A DNA stretch of 64,000 bases from Bradyrhizobium sp. B097. GTDB lineage: Bacteria; Pseudomonadota; Alphaproteobacteria; Rhizobiales; Xanthobacteraceae. Position numbers and translations under genes: made by a program. Each line of letters starts with the position of its first letter. Within the stretch, counting starts at the first letter, position 1. Below, piece after piece: positions 46,602 to 55,739 of this stretch. The DNA is taken from positions 2,662,501-2,726,500 of the forward strand of contig NZ_CP152412.1 of NCBI RefSeq assembly GCF_038957035.1, given 5' to 3'. Below the pieces are notes generated by a model, which had not been told where the DNA came from, made no database searches, and saw only the letters and a list, made by a program, of their open reading frames with translations.

Positions 46602-49307
46602 TCAAGCCTCTGCCTGCGGGACAGGCGGAGCGACCCGCCTGCGGAACAGGATCCGCTGATACAGCCAGCCGATCGCGACCAGCACGATGCCAAGGCACAT
46701 GAACGACAGCGCCCGGTAGACTCCCGTGAGCGTCGACATGTCGACCAGGAACGCTTTCAGGATCGTCAGCCCGATCACCGCAGCGGAGGCGAGCCGTGCC
46801 CGCTGCGAGTTGACGACGATGCCGATGCCGAGCAGCACGACGCCGAACATCAGCCAGGCGATCGAATAGGTGTATTGCTCCGCGCCCGTGGTCTCGCCGC
46901 GCGTCAGCACCGGTCCATGATAGAGCCTGCGGATTTCGAACGTGACGTAAGCGAGCGCCAGCACCAGCGCGCCGGCGGCGATCGCGTTGGCATATGTAGC
47001 GGGACGATGCCCCGCCACCGCATAGGACAACAGCAGCGCCAACACGGCCGGCAATGCATAGCCGAGCAGCAGCAGATTGATGAAGCTGCCGCCGACGTCC
47101 TGCCACCACAGCATCGGGTTCTCCAGCCCCAGCAGCCCGAACAGGCTGGCAAGTCCGGCGAACGCGGTCAGCAGCACCGCGCCGACATTGTGGACGATGC
47201 TGCCGCTGCGTAGCCGCAGCCGCTCCAGCCCGATCGCCATCGCGAGCGTCACGCCGACCTGCAACGCGACCTCGGTCAGCCCGGCGTTGTCGCGATAGAC
47301 GTCGCCGGCATTGACCGCGTGGCGGATCTCCATGAAGGCGAGCAGCACCGTGAACAGGATCGCGGCGGATTCGACCATCCGCAGCGGGACGTCGTCGCCG
47401 TTGCGGCGCAGGAAATGGCTTCCCGCCCAGAATGACAGCGCCGGAACGCCATAGCCCCACAGCAGCCAGTTGAAGATCGGCGTGGTGCCGACGGCGTCGC
47501 CCGCGATCCGCGGCTCGTAGCCGATCCGCAGCACCACGATGCCGGCCAGGATGGCGGCGAGCCAGCGCAGGAACGGGATCGGCCGCTGCACCGACAGCCA
47601 TGCCGTGCCCATTGACACCAGCGCCAGCGCGATGGTGAGCCAGCCCTTGTCGAGTGCGAAGGTCAGCGCCAGCGCCAGCGAGGCGAGGGCGCCGGTCGCC
47701 GACAATGCGATCGAGGGCGACAGCTCCGGCCGCTCGCCGCGCCGGCTCAGCGCTTCGGTCGCGGCGGCGTAGGCGGCGGCGAGCAGCACGGCGAGGATCG
47801 CGAACGGGATCGAGCGATCGAGATGCGCGATACGTGCATAGAGTGCGACCAGCAGCGCGACCGGCGTGAACACGGCCGCCGCGGCCCATGTCACCGTGAT
47901 CTTCGTGGTGGCAAAGCGCAGTTGCGCGAGGAAGCCGGCGATGCCGAAGGCGGCCGCGAACAGCGCGGCAGTGACGAGATGCAGCGAGACCGAGCCGTCG
48001 GTCGCGGAGGGGCCGATGCCCGGGATCGCACCGCCCGGCAGCACCAGCATGTCGACATTGCGGCGGACCGCCCACTCGCCGAACACGATGAAGACAAAGG
48101 CCGACGCGGCGCCGATCGCACCCGCAGCCGCGGGCGCGCGCCAGGCGACGAACAGGCTGCCCGCCGTCAGCAGTGCGAAGCCGATCATCGCGCTGTCGGC
48201 GTGCGCGCTGTTGAGCACGATCAGCATCGCGCCGAACAGGTAGGCCGCGAGCGACCCGGACGAGATCGGCTCGATCTCCTCGCCATCGCCGTCGGGGCCG
48301 AACATGAAGCCGCAGACCACGAGCAGCGCTGCCAGCACGAAGCCCGCGATGACGTGGAAGACGTGCGGCGCGATCATCTCCGGCCCGCATTGCAGGCAGG
48401 GGAAGGTCCATAGCAGCGCGAAGGCGATGGTCGTGACCGCAAGCCAGCGCCACAGCCGGATCCGCGCGAGGCCGAACGCCGCCGCGGTGACGATGGCAAG
48501 ATAAATGTAGAGCGACCAGAAGTCCGGTTTGTCGGATGAGACCAGGATCGGGGTGACGAAGGCGCCGACGATGCCGAGCCCGGCCAGCGCAGGCCCGTGC
48601 AGCAGCGCGGCCGCGAGCGTGCCGAGCGCGACCATGCCGAGCAGGATGAAGGCGGTCGCCGGCGCGAGGAAGTCGTACAGCGCATAGGCGGCGTAGACCG
48701 TGGCGAACGCCACCGCGGTGCCGGCCGCGGTGAGGATCGCCGGAATGTTGGCGATCGGCAGCGCCGCGATGTTGGAGATGCTTTCCTTGCGCCGCGTCCA
48801 TTCACCGGCGCCGAGCAGCGCCAGTGCGAACAATCCGCCGAGCATCGTGCGCACGCCGGGGCCGAGCAGCCCGGCCTCGATCGAATAGCGCACCATGAAG
48901 AAGCCGCCGAGCGCGAGCGTCAGGCCGCCGATCCACACCACCCAGCGCGTGCCGAGCGTCTCCTCGAAGCCGGGCGCCGGGGGCGGCGTGGCGGGCGGTT
49001 CTGGCAGCGGCGGCGGGGCGGCGCTTGCCGCCTCAGCGGCTGCCTCTGCATGCACATCCGCTTCACTCGCAGCCGCTTCGGGGAGCGGCGGCGGCGCGAT
49101 GGGAGGCGCCGCCGGAAGCGTCTGCTCGAACGCCTCGAGCGGCGTCAGCGGCGGCGGCACGGCCGTCCGCGCGGCGGCCACGGCTGCGGCCTCGATCGCA
49201 TCCAGCCGGCGCTGCAGCACCGCATTCTGGCCCAGCGCCTTGCGCGCAAAGATGATCGCGACAATGGCGATGACGAGCGTGAGGAAATCGAACGGCGAAT
49301 CGAACAT
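46602..49307 (-). CDS. DUF2339 large multi-spanning membrane protein
   Basis: The 901-residue protein has an N-terminal membrane helix (LTLVIAIVAIIFARKALGQN), a short coiled region and a Pro/Ala/Glu-rich stretch (about 50-120), then roughly 24 hydrophobic segments to the C-terminus, beginning TRWVVWIGGLTLALGGFFMVRYSIEAGLLGP, the DUF2339 signature. Proteins of this family are inner-membrane proteins of unknown function, often about 900 residues. It is single and full length here, between the DUF6894 gene and a phosphatase gene. Confidence 0.9.
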   Translation of the reverse strand: MFDSPFDFLTLVIAIVAIIFARKALGQNAVLQRRLDAIEAAAVAAARTAVPPPLTPLEAFEQTLPAAPPIAPPPLPEAAASEADVHAEAAAEAASAAPPPLPEPPATPPPAPGFEETLGTRWVVWIGGLTLALGGFFMVRYSIEAGLLGPGVRTMLGGLFALALLGAGEWTRRKESISNIAALPIANIPAILTAAGTAVAFATVYAAYALYDFLAPATAFILLGMVALGTLAAALLHGPALAGLGIVGAFVTPILVSSDKPDFWSLYIYLAIVTAAAFGLARIRLWRWLAVTTIAFALLWTFPCLQCGPEMIAPHVFHVIAGFVLAALLVVCGFMFGPDGDGEEIEPISSGSLAAYLFGAMLIVLNSAHADSAMIGFALLTAGSLFVAWRAPAAAGAIGAASAFVFIVFGEWAVRRNVDMLVLPGGAIPGIGPSATDGSVSLHLVTAALFAAAFGIAGFLAQLRFATTKITVTWAAAAVFTPVALLVALYARIAHLDRSIPFAILAVLLAAAYAAATEALSRRGERPELSPSIALSATGALASLALALTFALDKGWLTIALALVSMGTAWLSVQRPIPFLRWLAAILAGIVVLRIGYEPRIAGDAVGTTPIFNWLLWGYGVPALSFWAGSHFLRRNGDDVPLRMVESAAILFTVLLAFMEIRHAVNAGDVYRDNAGLTEVALQVGVTLAMAIGLERLRLRSGSIVHNVGAVLLTAFAGLASLFGLLGLENPMLWWQDVGGSFINLLLLGYALPAVLALLLSYAVAGHRPATYANAIAAGALVLALAYVTFEIRRLYHGPVLTRGETTGAEQYTYSIAWLMFGVVLLGIGIVVNSQRARLASAAVIGLTILKAFLVDMSTLTGVYRALSFMCLGIVLVAIGWLYQRILFRRRVAPPVPQAEA

Positions 49308-49418
49308 CGGGCCTCCGGCAGGGCACGCCGGACCATCGGCTACCGAGCGGCCCGTCGCAACCTAGTAGTGCAGTTGAGCGGACTGGAAGTTCAAGCGATC
49401 GTGCGAGGCACGTTCGTG

Positions 49419-49532
49419 CTAAAGCGAGATGGGATTGGGTTACAACGGCATCATAGGTTCACCCCTCCCCAGTGGGGAGAGGTGAACCGAAACCTTGGCG
49501 AGATGAGATTCAACCAAATTCATCCGCTCTAG
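49419..49532. repeat. MITE-like palindrome, second copy type
   Basis: The left end CTAAAGCGAGATGGGATTGG and the right end read inward, CTAGAGCGGATGAATTTGG, are inverted repeats. The centre is GGTTCACCCCTCCCCAGTGG and its complement. The outer ends resemble those of 36875-37096, though the centres differ. Confidence 0.7.
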
Positions 49533-50039
49533 TTAGTCCAGGTCGATGTGGAAGGGGCGGCCTTCGACGCTCATGCTGCCGGGGCCCATCGCATCGAGCG
49601 CGCGCAGCATCCGGCCCTCGCGGCCCAGCGCCTTGTCGGCGAGGCTGACGATCAGCCGATTGGGCGCCGCGATCGGCGAGGCCGCGCGGATCAGCCGGGC
49701 GATGGACATTTCGTCGCGGTGCGGATTGAGCGCGCAGACCGTGGCGAAGGCGCTTGCGGTCGAGCGGCTGATGCCGGCGTAGCAATGCACCACCATCGGC
49801 GCGCGGCGATCCCAGCCGCGCACGAAGGCCAGCACCCTCTCGATATGCGTCTCATTGGGGGCAACGAATCCGTCCATCTGTTCGATGATGTCGTCCATCG
49901 ACACTTTCAGATGGTTGGCCGGAAGCACGGAGGGCGGCCGCTGCACCTGATCGACATTGGCCATCACGGTCAGCACATGGCTGGCGCCGGTGGCACGAAC
50001 CGTGTCGGGGAGCGCGGCAAGCGAGCAGACGTGAAGCAT
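49533..50039 (-). CDS. Protein tyrosine/dual-specificity phosphatase
   Basis: The 168-residue protein has the Cys-based phosphatase loop HCYAGISRS (HCx5RS) and an upstream acidic loop candidate in VSMDDIIEQMDGFV. The size and order fit compact bacterial tyrosine phosphatase-like proteins. It is cytoplasmic. Targets are unknown. Its stop abuts a dispersed palindrome. Confidence 0.85.
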   Translation of the reverse strand: MLHVCSLAALPDTVRATGASHVLTVMANVDQVQRPPSVLPANHLKVSMDDIIEQMDGFVAPNETHIERVLAFVRGWDRRAPMVVHCYAGISRSTASAFATVCALNPHRDEMSIARLIRAASPIAAPNRLIVSLADKALGREGRMLRALDAMGPGSMSVEGRPFHIDLD

Positions 50040-50160
50040 GATGGTCCTTGGTTATCGGTGTGCCCGATTATAACGACTGCTCCCGGGTGGGCAAAGGCGC
50101 GCGGCGCCATGCCAGCTCTTCGTTTTGCGGCGCAACCGGCGGCAACACAGGCGGTGCTGC

Positions 50161-50772
50161 CTATGACGCGTGCAATGTCTTGAAGCGCTCGAGGAACTGC
50201 TTTTCAGCCCTCGCGGCGGTCCATGGCGTCAGATAGTCGCGCTCGCTGGCTTCCGGCAATTCCGGATCGCGGCCGAACAGCCGCCTGGCTTCGGCTTGCG
50301 AGAATCCCGCCAGATGCGTCGCCTCCAGATAGGCGGCGCCGCGATCGGCGGCCTTGATCTGCTGGGTGATCTCGTCCGCCAGCACCGCCGGCAGACCGAA
50401 GCGGATATGGATTGCCGACAGCAGCCGCTTCTCCACCGCCTTGTATTCGCCTGATAGCACCGCCTTGAACGGCGAGATCATGTCGCCGATGACATATTCC
50501 GGCGCGTCGTGCAGCAGCGCGGCGAGACGATGGCTGATATCGACGCGCGGCATCTGCTGGCGCATCACGGCCTCGACCAGCAGCGTGTGCTGCGCCACCG
50601 AGAAGATGTGCGCGCCGCTGGTCTGGCCATTCCAGCGCGCGACCCGTGCCAGTCCATGCGCGATGTCGACGATCTCGATATCGAGCGGCGACGGATCGAG
50701 CAGGTCCAGCCGGCGCCCCGACAACATCCGCTGCCAGGCGCGGGCGGTCTCGGTCGATCGACGCGCAGTCAT
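50161..50772 (-). CDS. HD-domain phosphohydrolase (YfbR-like)
   Basis: The 203-residue protein has an HD domain with metal-binding residues in HIFSVAQHTLLVEAVMR, HRLAALLHDAPEYVIGDMISPFK and a later Asp in IKAADRGAAYLEA. YfbR-type enzymes dephosphorylate deoxynucleoside monophosphates. It starts inside the end of the tag gene (4-bp ATGA overlap), so it is translated with tag and ygfZ as an operon on the minus strand. Confidence 0.86.
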   Translation of the reverse strand: MTARRSTETARAWQRMLSGRRLDLLDPSPLDIEIVDIAHGLARVARWNGQTSGAHIFSVAQHTLLVEAVMRQQMPRVDISHRLAALLHDAPEYVIGDMISPFKAVLSGEYKAVEKRLLSAIHIRFGLPAVLADEITQQIKAADRGAAYLEATHLAGFSQAEARRLFGRDPELPEASERDYLTPWTAARAEKQFLERFKTLHAS

Positions 50773-51395
50773 TTCTTCTTGAGCCGCGGTGTGCGGAGCT
50801 TGCCGCTACAGGCCTCGTGGCAGAAGCAGGTGACGAGGTGATCGTTGACCATGCCGGTCGCCTGCATGAAGGCATAGACGATGGTGGGGCCGACGAATTT
50901 GAAGCCGCGCGCGCCGAGCTCCTTGGAGACCTTGATCGAGACCGGCGTCGAGGCCGGCACGCTCGCGGTGGTCTTGAACTGATTGACCTTCGGCTTGCCG
51001 TCGACGAAGTCCCACAGGAACTTCGAGAAGCCGGGGCCCTTCTCCATGATCTCGAGATAAGACTTGGCGCTCGCCACCGTACCTTCGATCTTGGCGCGGT
51101 TGCGGACGATGCCGGCGTCGTTCATCAGCGCATGCACCTTCTTGTCGGTGTAGCGCGCGATCTTCTCGGGCTGGAAATCGTCGAAGGCTTTGCGGAAATT
51201 CTCGCGCTTGCGCAGGATCGTGATCCAGGACAGGCCGGCCTGGAAGCCGTCGAGGATCAGCTTTTCATAGAGCGCGCGGTCGTCATATTCCGGCACGCCC
51301 CATTCATTGTCGTGATAGGCGACGTAGAACGCGTCTTCGCCCGGCCACGGGCAGCGCGTCTTGCCGTCGGGATGCAGTTGCGCAGTGCGGCTCAT
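50769..51395 (-). CDS. tag: DNA-3-methyladenine glycosylase I
   Basis: The 208-residue protein is a full-length Tag, excising 3-methyladenine from alkylated DNA. It shows RCPWPGEDAFYVAYHDNEWGVP at the N-terminus, GFQAGLSWITILRKRENFRKAF, and the C-terminal FVGPTIVYAFMQATGMVNDH with the Cys/His cluster CFCHEAC that, with the early Cys and His, forms the zinc site known for Tag. It overlaps neighbours by 4 bp on both sides. Confidence 0.95.
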   Translation of the reverse strand: MSRTAQLHPDGKTRCPWPGEDAFYVAYHDNEWGVPEYDDRALYEKLILDGFQAGLSWITILRKRENFRKAFDDFQPEKIARYTDKKVHALMNDAGIVRNRAKIEGTVASAKSYLEIMEKGPGFSKFLWDFVDGKPKVNQFKTTASVPASTPVSIKVSKELGARGFKFVGPTIVYAFMQATGMVNDHLVTCFCHEACSGKLRTPRLKKK

Positions 51396-52273
51396 GCGAC
51401 GGTCTTCTTGGGTGTGGTGCGGACAGCATCAGGATCGGCGAGGTGAAGTGCGAGCCCGCCCGCGGTCAGCGGCAGGCCGGCATCGAGCGCATCGGCGACA
51501 CGGTCGATGCGCACCAGCGCGAGGCCCTTCTCGCCGGCCGTCGAGCCCATGGTGCCGACCTGCTTGTCGCCGGCCTGGATCGCCGCGCCCGTCTCGGGGG
51601 AGGGGCCGTCGAGAATGATCTTCACTGTGCGGGTGCGCGCCGTGCCGCGATGCTGCATGCGCGACACCACCTCCTGGCCGACATAGCAGCCCTTGTCGAA
51701 ATCGACGCCGTTGAGGCGGTCCATATTGGTCTCGTGCGGGAAGGCGTCGCCGTACATGAAGTCGAGCCCGCCGCGCGGCACGCCGGCCGCGATGCGATGC
51801 GCCTCATAGGCGCTGGAGTCGACGAGATCGGCGCCGATCAGCTCGGCGAGTTTCTGCTTCAGATCTTCCGGGATCAGGATGCGCCAGCCGAGCGCCGCAT
51901 TGCGCGGATCGGCGAAGGCGAGATCGGGGATCGCCGCCGGCTCGCCATCCCAGGCGGCCAGCACGCCGAGGCTGTCGGAGAGGTTCTCGACCACGACCTT
52001 GGCGCGCAGCTTGTAGAAGCCGAGCTTGTCGGCAAGCCCCTTGGCGAGCGCGCGCGGGGCGTCGATCAGGAAGCCGCCGCCATGGCCTGTGGGTATCTCG
52101 GTGATCAGGAAATCGACGATGATCTTGCCCTGCGGCGTCAGCAGCGCGCCAAACCGGGCCTGTCCCGGGGCCAGCTGCTCGACATCGGTCGTGATGAGGC
52201 CGTTGAGGAAGTTGCGGGCGTCCTCGCCAGAGATTTTGACCACGCCCCGATCTGGAAGAAACGCTGCTTTCAT
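51392..52273 (-). CDS. ygfZ: YgfZ/GcvT-like folate-binding protein
   Basis: The 293-residue protein has the COG0354 signature KGCYVGQEVVSR near residue 200, with the invariant Cys, and the GcvT-like N-terminal FLNGLITTDVEQLAPGQARFGALLTPQGK. YgfZ is a tetrahydrofolate-dependent factor for repair or assembly of certain Fe-S enzymes. The ATG at 52273 begins the conserved part. It heads the ygfZ-tag-HD minus-strand operon and is divergent from dihydroorotase. Confidence 0.9.
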   Translation of the reverse strand: MKAAFLPDRGVVKISGEDARNFLNGLITTDVEQLAPGQARFGALLTPQGKIIVDFLITEIPTGHGGGFLIDAPRALAKGLADKLGFYKLRAKVVVENLSDSLGVLAAWDGEPAAIPDLAFADPRNAALGWRILIPEDLKQKLAELIGADLVDSSAYEAHRIAAGVPRGGLDFMYGDAFPHETNMDRLNGVDFDKGCYVGQEVVSRMQHRGTARTRTVKIILDGPSPETGAAIQAGDKQVGTMGSTAGEKGLALVRIDRVADALDAGLPLTAGGLALHLADPDAVRTTPKKTVA

Positions 52274-52402
52274 TCGCAAAATTGGCTCTTTTTCCAAGTT
52301 CCTTGGGAAACGCGCGGCGCGCGGATATCCCCTGCCAAGCTAAGGCGCTAGAGTGCGCCGAACAAGGCCCGCGCGACAGCCGAAAGCGGGCGCCGAGGAC
52401 CG

Positions 52403-53737
52403 ATGAATCAGCATTTCGACACCATTCTAAAATCCGGCACCGTGGTCAATCAGGACGGCGAGGGCGTGCGCGATATCGGCGTCACGAATGGCCGCATCGC
52501 CGCGATCGGCGCGCTCGGGCAGGCCTCGGCCGGCGAGGTGATCGACTGCAAGGGCCTGCACATCCTGCCCGGTGTGATGGACACCCAAGTGCATTTCCGC
52601 GAGCCCGGGCTGACGCAGAAGGAAGATCTCGAGACCGGCTCGCGCAGCGCCGTGATGGGCGGCGTCACCGCCGTGTTCGAGATGCCGAACACCAATCCGC
52701 TGACGGTCACCGAAGCGGCGTTCACCGACAAGGTCAAGCGCGGCCACCATCGCATGCATTGCGACTTCGCGTTCTTCATCGGCGGCACCCGCGAGAACGT
52801 GCAGGACCTGCCGGAGCTCGAGCGCGCCCCGGGCTGCGCCGGCATCAAGGTGTTCGTCGGCTCCTCCACCGGCGCGCTGCTGGTCGAGGACGACGAGAGC
52901 CTGCGGCGGATCTTCCAGGTGATCCGGCGCCGCGCCGCGTTCCACGCCGAGGACGAGTATCGCCTGAACGACCGCAAGCCGCTGCGCATCGAGGGCGACC
53001 CGCGCTCGCATCCGGTGTGGCGCGACGAGACCGCGGCGCTGATGGCGACCGAGCGCCTGGTCAAGCTCGCGCGCGAGACCGGCAAGCGCATCCATGTGCT
53101 GCACATCTCGACCAAGGAAGAGATCCTGTATCTGCGCGACCACAAGGATGTCGCGTCCTGCGAGGCGACGCCGCACCACCTCACGATGGCCGCGCCGGAG
53201 TGCTACGAGCGGCTCGGCACGCTGGCGCAGATGAACCCGCCGGTGCGCTCGGCCGATCACCGCGCCGGCATCTGGTACGGCATCGAGCAGGGCATCATCG
53301 ATGTGCTCGGCTCCGACCACGCGCCGCATACGCTGGAGGAGAAGGCCAAGACCTATCCGGCCTCGCCGTCAGGCATGACCGGCGTGCAGACGCTGGTGCC
53401 GTTGATGCTCGATCACGTCAATGCCGGACGGCTGTCGCTGGCTCGGTTCGTCGATCTCACCAGCGCGGGTCCGGCGCGGCTGTTCAACATCGCCTGCAAG
53501 GGCCGCATCGCGGCGGGCTATGATGCCGACTTCACCGTGGTCGATCTGAAGCGCAGCGAGACCATCACCAACAAATGGATCGCCTCGCGCGCAGCCTGGA
53601 CGCCCTATGACGGCGTGCGGGTGCAGGGCTGGCCGGTCGGCACCTTCGTGCGCGGCAAGCGGGTGATGTGGCAGGGCGAAGTGACGACGCCGTCGACGGG
53701 CGAGCCGGTCCGCTTCCTCGAGACGCTGAAGCCGTAG
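52403..53737 (+). CDS. Dihydroorotase (class I type) with Gln in the first metal motif
   Basis: The 444-residue amidohydrolase has the dihydroorotase layout: DTQVHFREPGLTQKEDL, VFEMPNTNP, the carboxylated Lys149 in GIKVFVGSSTG, His180 in FHAEDEY, His233 in HVLHIST and Asp304 in GSDHAPHT. The usual DxHxH reads DTQVH, so the first metal-ligand His is Gln62. Similar enzymes close the dihydroorotate ring in pyrimidine synthesis; with this substitution activity is likely but not certain, and a non-catalytic or hydantoinase-like role is possible. No other pyr gene is adjacent. Confidence 0.85.
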   Translation: MNQHFDTILKSGTVVNQDGEGVRDIGVTNGRIAAIGALGQASAGEVIDCKGLHILPGVMDTQVHFREPGLTQKEDLETGSRSAVMGGVTAVFEMPNTNPLTVTEAAFTDKVKRGHHRMHCDFAFFIGGTRENVQDLPELERAPGCAGIKVFVGSSTGALLVEDDESLRRIFQVIRRRAAFHAEDEYRLNDRKPLRIEGDPRSHPVWRDETAALMATERLVKLARETGKRIHVLHISTKEEILYLRDHKDVASCEATPHHLTMAAPECYERLGTLAQMNPPVRSADHRAGIWYGIEQGIIDVLGSDHAPHTLEEKAKTYPASPSGMTGVQTLVPLMLDHVNAGRLSLARFVDLTSAGPARLFNIACKGRIAAGYDADFTVVDLKRSETITNKWIASRAAWTPYDGVRVQGWPVGTFVRGKRVMWQGEVTTPSTGEPVRFLETLKP

Positions 53738-53748
53738 CGTTCGGTCTG

Positions 53749-54015
53749 TTACTGTCTGGCGAGCGCCAGCGAGAACTCGCCGTTGTGCACCCGCGCGGCG
53801 AGGCCCTCGGCGAACTTCGCCACCGCGTCCTCGCCATAGGTGCCGACGAGCTCAGCGAGCGCCGCAAACAGGCTCGCCTGCGCCAGGCAGTCGCCATCGA
53901 CGCCGTCGTGACGCGCTTCGGCCCAGGCCTCGTTCAGGTAGCCCAGCGCCGCCTGCTTCTGCTCGTGATCGGGACGGGGGTCTTGGTGATGGGGAAAGGA
54001 CGCTGGATGGCGCAT
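53749..54015 (-). CDS. Small hypothetical protein
   Basis: The 88-residue protein begins MRHPASFPHHQDPRPDHEQK and continues AALGYLNEAWAEARHDGVDGDCLAQASLFAALAELVGTYGEDAVAKFAEGLAARV. It is soluble, helical and acidic, with a composition unlike the Arg-rich shadow frames. The longer frame to 54081 is less convincing. It is convergent with dihydroorotase. Function is unknown. Confidence 0.68.
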   Translation of the reverse strand: MRHPASFPHHQDPRPDHEQKQAALGYLNEAWAEARHDGVDGDCLAQASLFAALAELVGTYGEDAVAKFAEGLAARVHNGEFSLALARQ

Positions 54016-54170
54016 GAAACTCTGCAAAATGAATGCGCGCGGTCCGAGGAGCGAACCACTGCGACGCGCGAGATTTATCACGCATGCGGGTACCGCCTAG
54101 CCCACATCTTTCGAAAAGGTTAACGGCCGTCACGGCATTTAAAGGGGAATTCCGGATCGCGCCGCCGCGA

Positions 54171-54827
54171 TCAGCCAAATGAGCTGTGGATATGGTCCAG
54201 CACGGCGCGCGGCGAGGCGCACAGCTGGCTGGCGCCGGCCCCGACCAGCTCCTCCGGCGTGCCGTAACCATAGGTGACGCCGATCGCGCCGATACCGTTC
54301 CTGACAGCGCCGATCACGTCGTGGCTGCGGTCGCCGATCATCAGGGCGTGCGCCGGATCGGCCCCGGTCTGCGCGAGCGCATAGGCCAGCAGGTCGACCT
54401 TGTTGACCCGGGTTCCGTCGAGCTCGGAGCCGAACACGTGGTCGAAATACCGGCTGAGGCCGAAATGCGCGACGATCCGCGTCGCGAACACATGCGGCTT
54501 CGAGGTCGCAACGTAGATGCGCCCCGGCGCCTGCCGCAGCTCCGCCAGCACGTCCGCGATATCGGGATAGACGCTGTTCTCGAACAGCCCGACATCGCCG
54601 AACCGCTCGCGGTAGAGCTCGACGGCGCGGTCGGCGAGCTCCTCGCCGCCGAGCAGCATGGCAAAGCTCGCCCGCAGTGGCGGCCCGATGCACCAGGTCA
54701 GTTCGTCCTGTGACGGAACCGGCCGGCCGAGCTTGCCCAGCGCATACTGGATCGAGCCGGTGATGCCGGGCTTCGGGTCGGTCAGGGTGCCGTCGAGGTC
54801 GAAGAAGATCGCGCGGTCAGTTGGCAT
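54171..54827 (-). CDS. HAD-family hydrolase, phosphoglycolate phosphatase-like
   Basis: The 218-residue protein has HAD motif I FFDLDGTLTD with both Asp, motif II Ser/Thr in VATSKPH, the motif III Lys region (VNKVDLLAYAL) and motif IV MIGDRSHDVIGA. The cap insertion between motifs I and II is the small helical type of Gph-like enzymes. It probably dephosphorylates a small metabolite. Its first codons overlap the end of the upstream TIGR02301 gene by 11 bp. Confidence 0.87.
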   Translation of the reverse strand: MPTDRAIFFDLDGTLTDPKPGITGSIQYALGKLGRPVPSQDELTWCIGPPLRASFAMLLGGEELADRAVELYRERFGDVGLFENSVYPDIADVLAELRQAPGRIYVATSKPHVFATRIVAHFGLSRYFDHVFGSELDGTRVNKVDLLAYALAQTGADPAHALMIGDRSHDVIGAVRNGIGAIGVTYGYGTPEELVGAGASQLCASPRAVLDHIHSSFG

Positions 54828-55194
54828 AGCGGGCCGTCAGGTCGCGCGAGATCTTCGAGCCTTCCTCGATGTAGCGGCGGATCGCCACGGAGGCCGCGGG
54901 GGTGCAGGTCCGGTAGGTCTGCTGGAAGCCGTTGTAGCCGCGGTTGAAGCCCGCGATCATGCGGGCGCGGCGGTCGCCGGAGGGGGTTTCGGCGTCGATC
55001 AGCGCCTGCATCTCGTTGCGCCATTTGGCGCCCTCGTTGGAGCCGCAGATGCCGCGCAGGTAGTGCAGGGCGCCGAGGATCTCGGCCAGCCGCTGCAGGT
55101 CGCCGTCGAACGGCGCAGCCGCGTCCTGCGCGCGAGCGGGCGTCGCGAGGCATGCCGACATCAGGATCACAACGGCGAGAAAGGCTCTGATCAT
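54817..55194 (-). CDS. TIGR02301 family exported protein
   Basis: The 125-residue protein has a signal peptide (MIRAFLAVVILMSACLATPA RAQ) and the TIGR02301 pattern LQRLAEILGALHYLRGICGSNEGAKWRNEM, FNRGYNGFQQTYRTCTPAA and RRYIEEGSKISRDLTARYA, with two conserved Cys. It is restricted to alphaproteobacteria and has no known function. The ATG at 55194 begins the signal peptide. Confidence 0.86.
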   Translation of the reverse strand: MIRAFLAVVILMSACLATPARAQDAAAPFDGDLQRLAEILGALHYLRGICGSNEGAKWRNEMQALIDAETPSGDRRARMIAGFNRGYNGFQQTYRTCTPAASVAIRRYIEEGSKISRDLTARYAN

Positions 55195-55281
55195 CAGGGG
55201 TTCCGGAATCGCCGTGGTATGCCCCCTCAATGCGCCCGACGCAAGGCGGCAGAGCGCTCCAAGGCGCCCCCAAAACAGGCC

Positions 55282-55701
55282 TCAAACCAGCCGCCGGGCG
55301 GCCGCAATGACCTCATGGAGCCCGCCGGTGACCTTGAGGTCGCCGATCTCCTCCGGCGCCAGCCATTTGAAATCGTCGTGCTCGTCGTTCAGCACGGGCT
55401 CGCGGGAGGCCCAGCGCGCCGCGAATGTCATGATCAGATAATGCCCGGTGCCGGGACCGGTCGGCAGCACCTCGCGCCAGCCGGCCAACCCTAAGATCTC
55501 GACCCGCAGGGCGGTCTCCTCGTCGATCTCGCGGTGCAGAGCGGTGTGCAGCGTTTCGCCGAACTCGACCCGGCCGCCGGGCAGCGAATAGAAGCCCTTG
55601 CCGGGCGAGCGGGCGCGGCGCACCAGCAGCACCTTGCCGTCGCGGAAAATCACGCCTGACACGGCGAGCTGCGGGCGGATCGGAGGTTCGGGAGAGCTCA
55701 A
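55282..55701 (-). CDS. Nudix hydrolase
   Basis: The 139-residue protein contains the Nudix box GRVEFGETLHTALHREIDEE, matching Gx5Ex7RExxEE. Size and the start QLAVSGVIFRDGKVLLVRRA fit ADP-ribose or nucleoside diphosphate-type hydrolases. The start is uncertain: TTG at 55701 gives the whole domain; a GTG inside QLAVSGV would remove about 13 residues. The substrate is unknown. Confidence 0.86.
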   Translation of the reverse strand: MSSPEPPIRPQLAVSGVIFRDGKVLLVRRARSPGKGFYSLPGGRVEFGETLHTALHREIDEETALRVEILGLAGWREVLPTGPGTGHYLIMTFAARWASREPVLNDEHDDFKWLAPEEIGDLKVTGGLHEVIAAARRLV

Positions 55702-55739
55702 GATGACAACCAGTTTTCACGACCATCATGCCCGATAAA

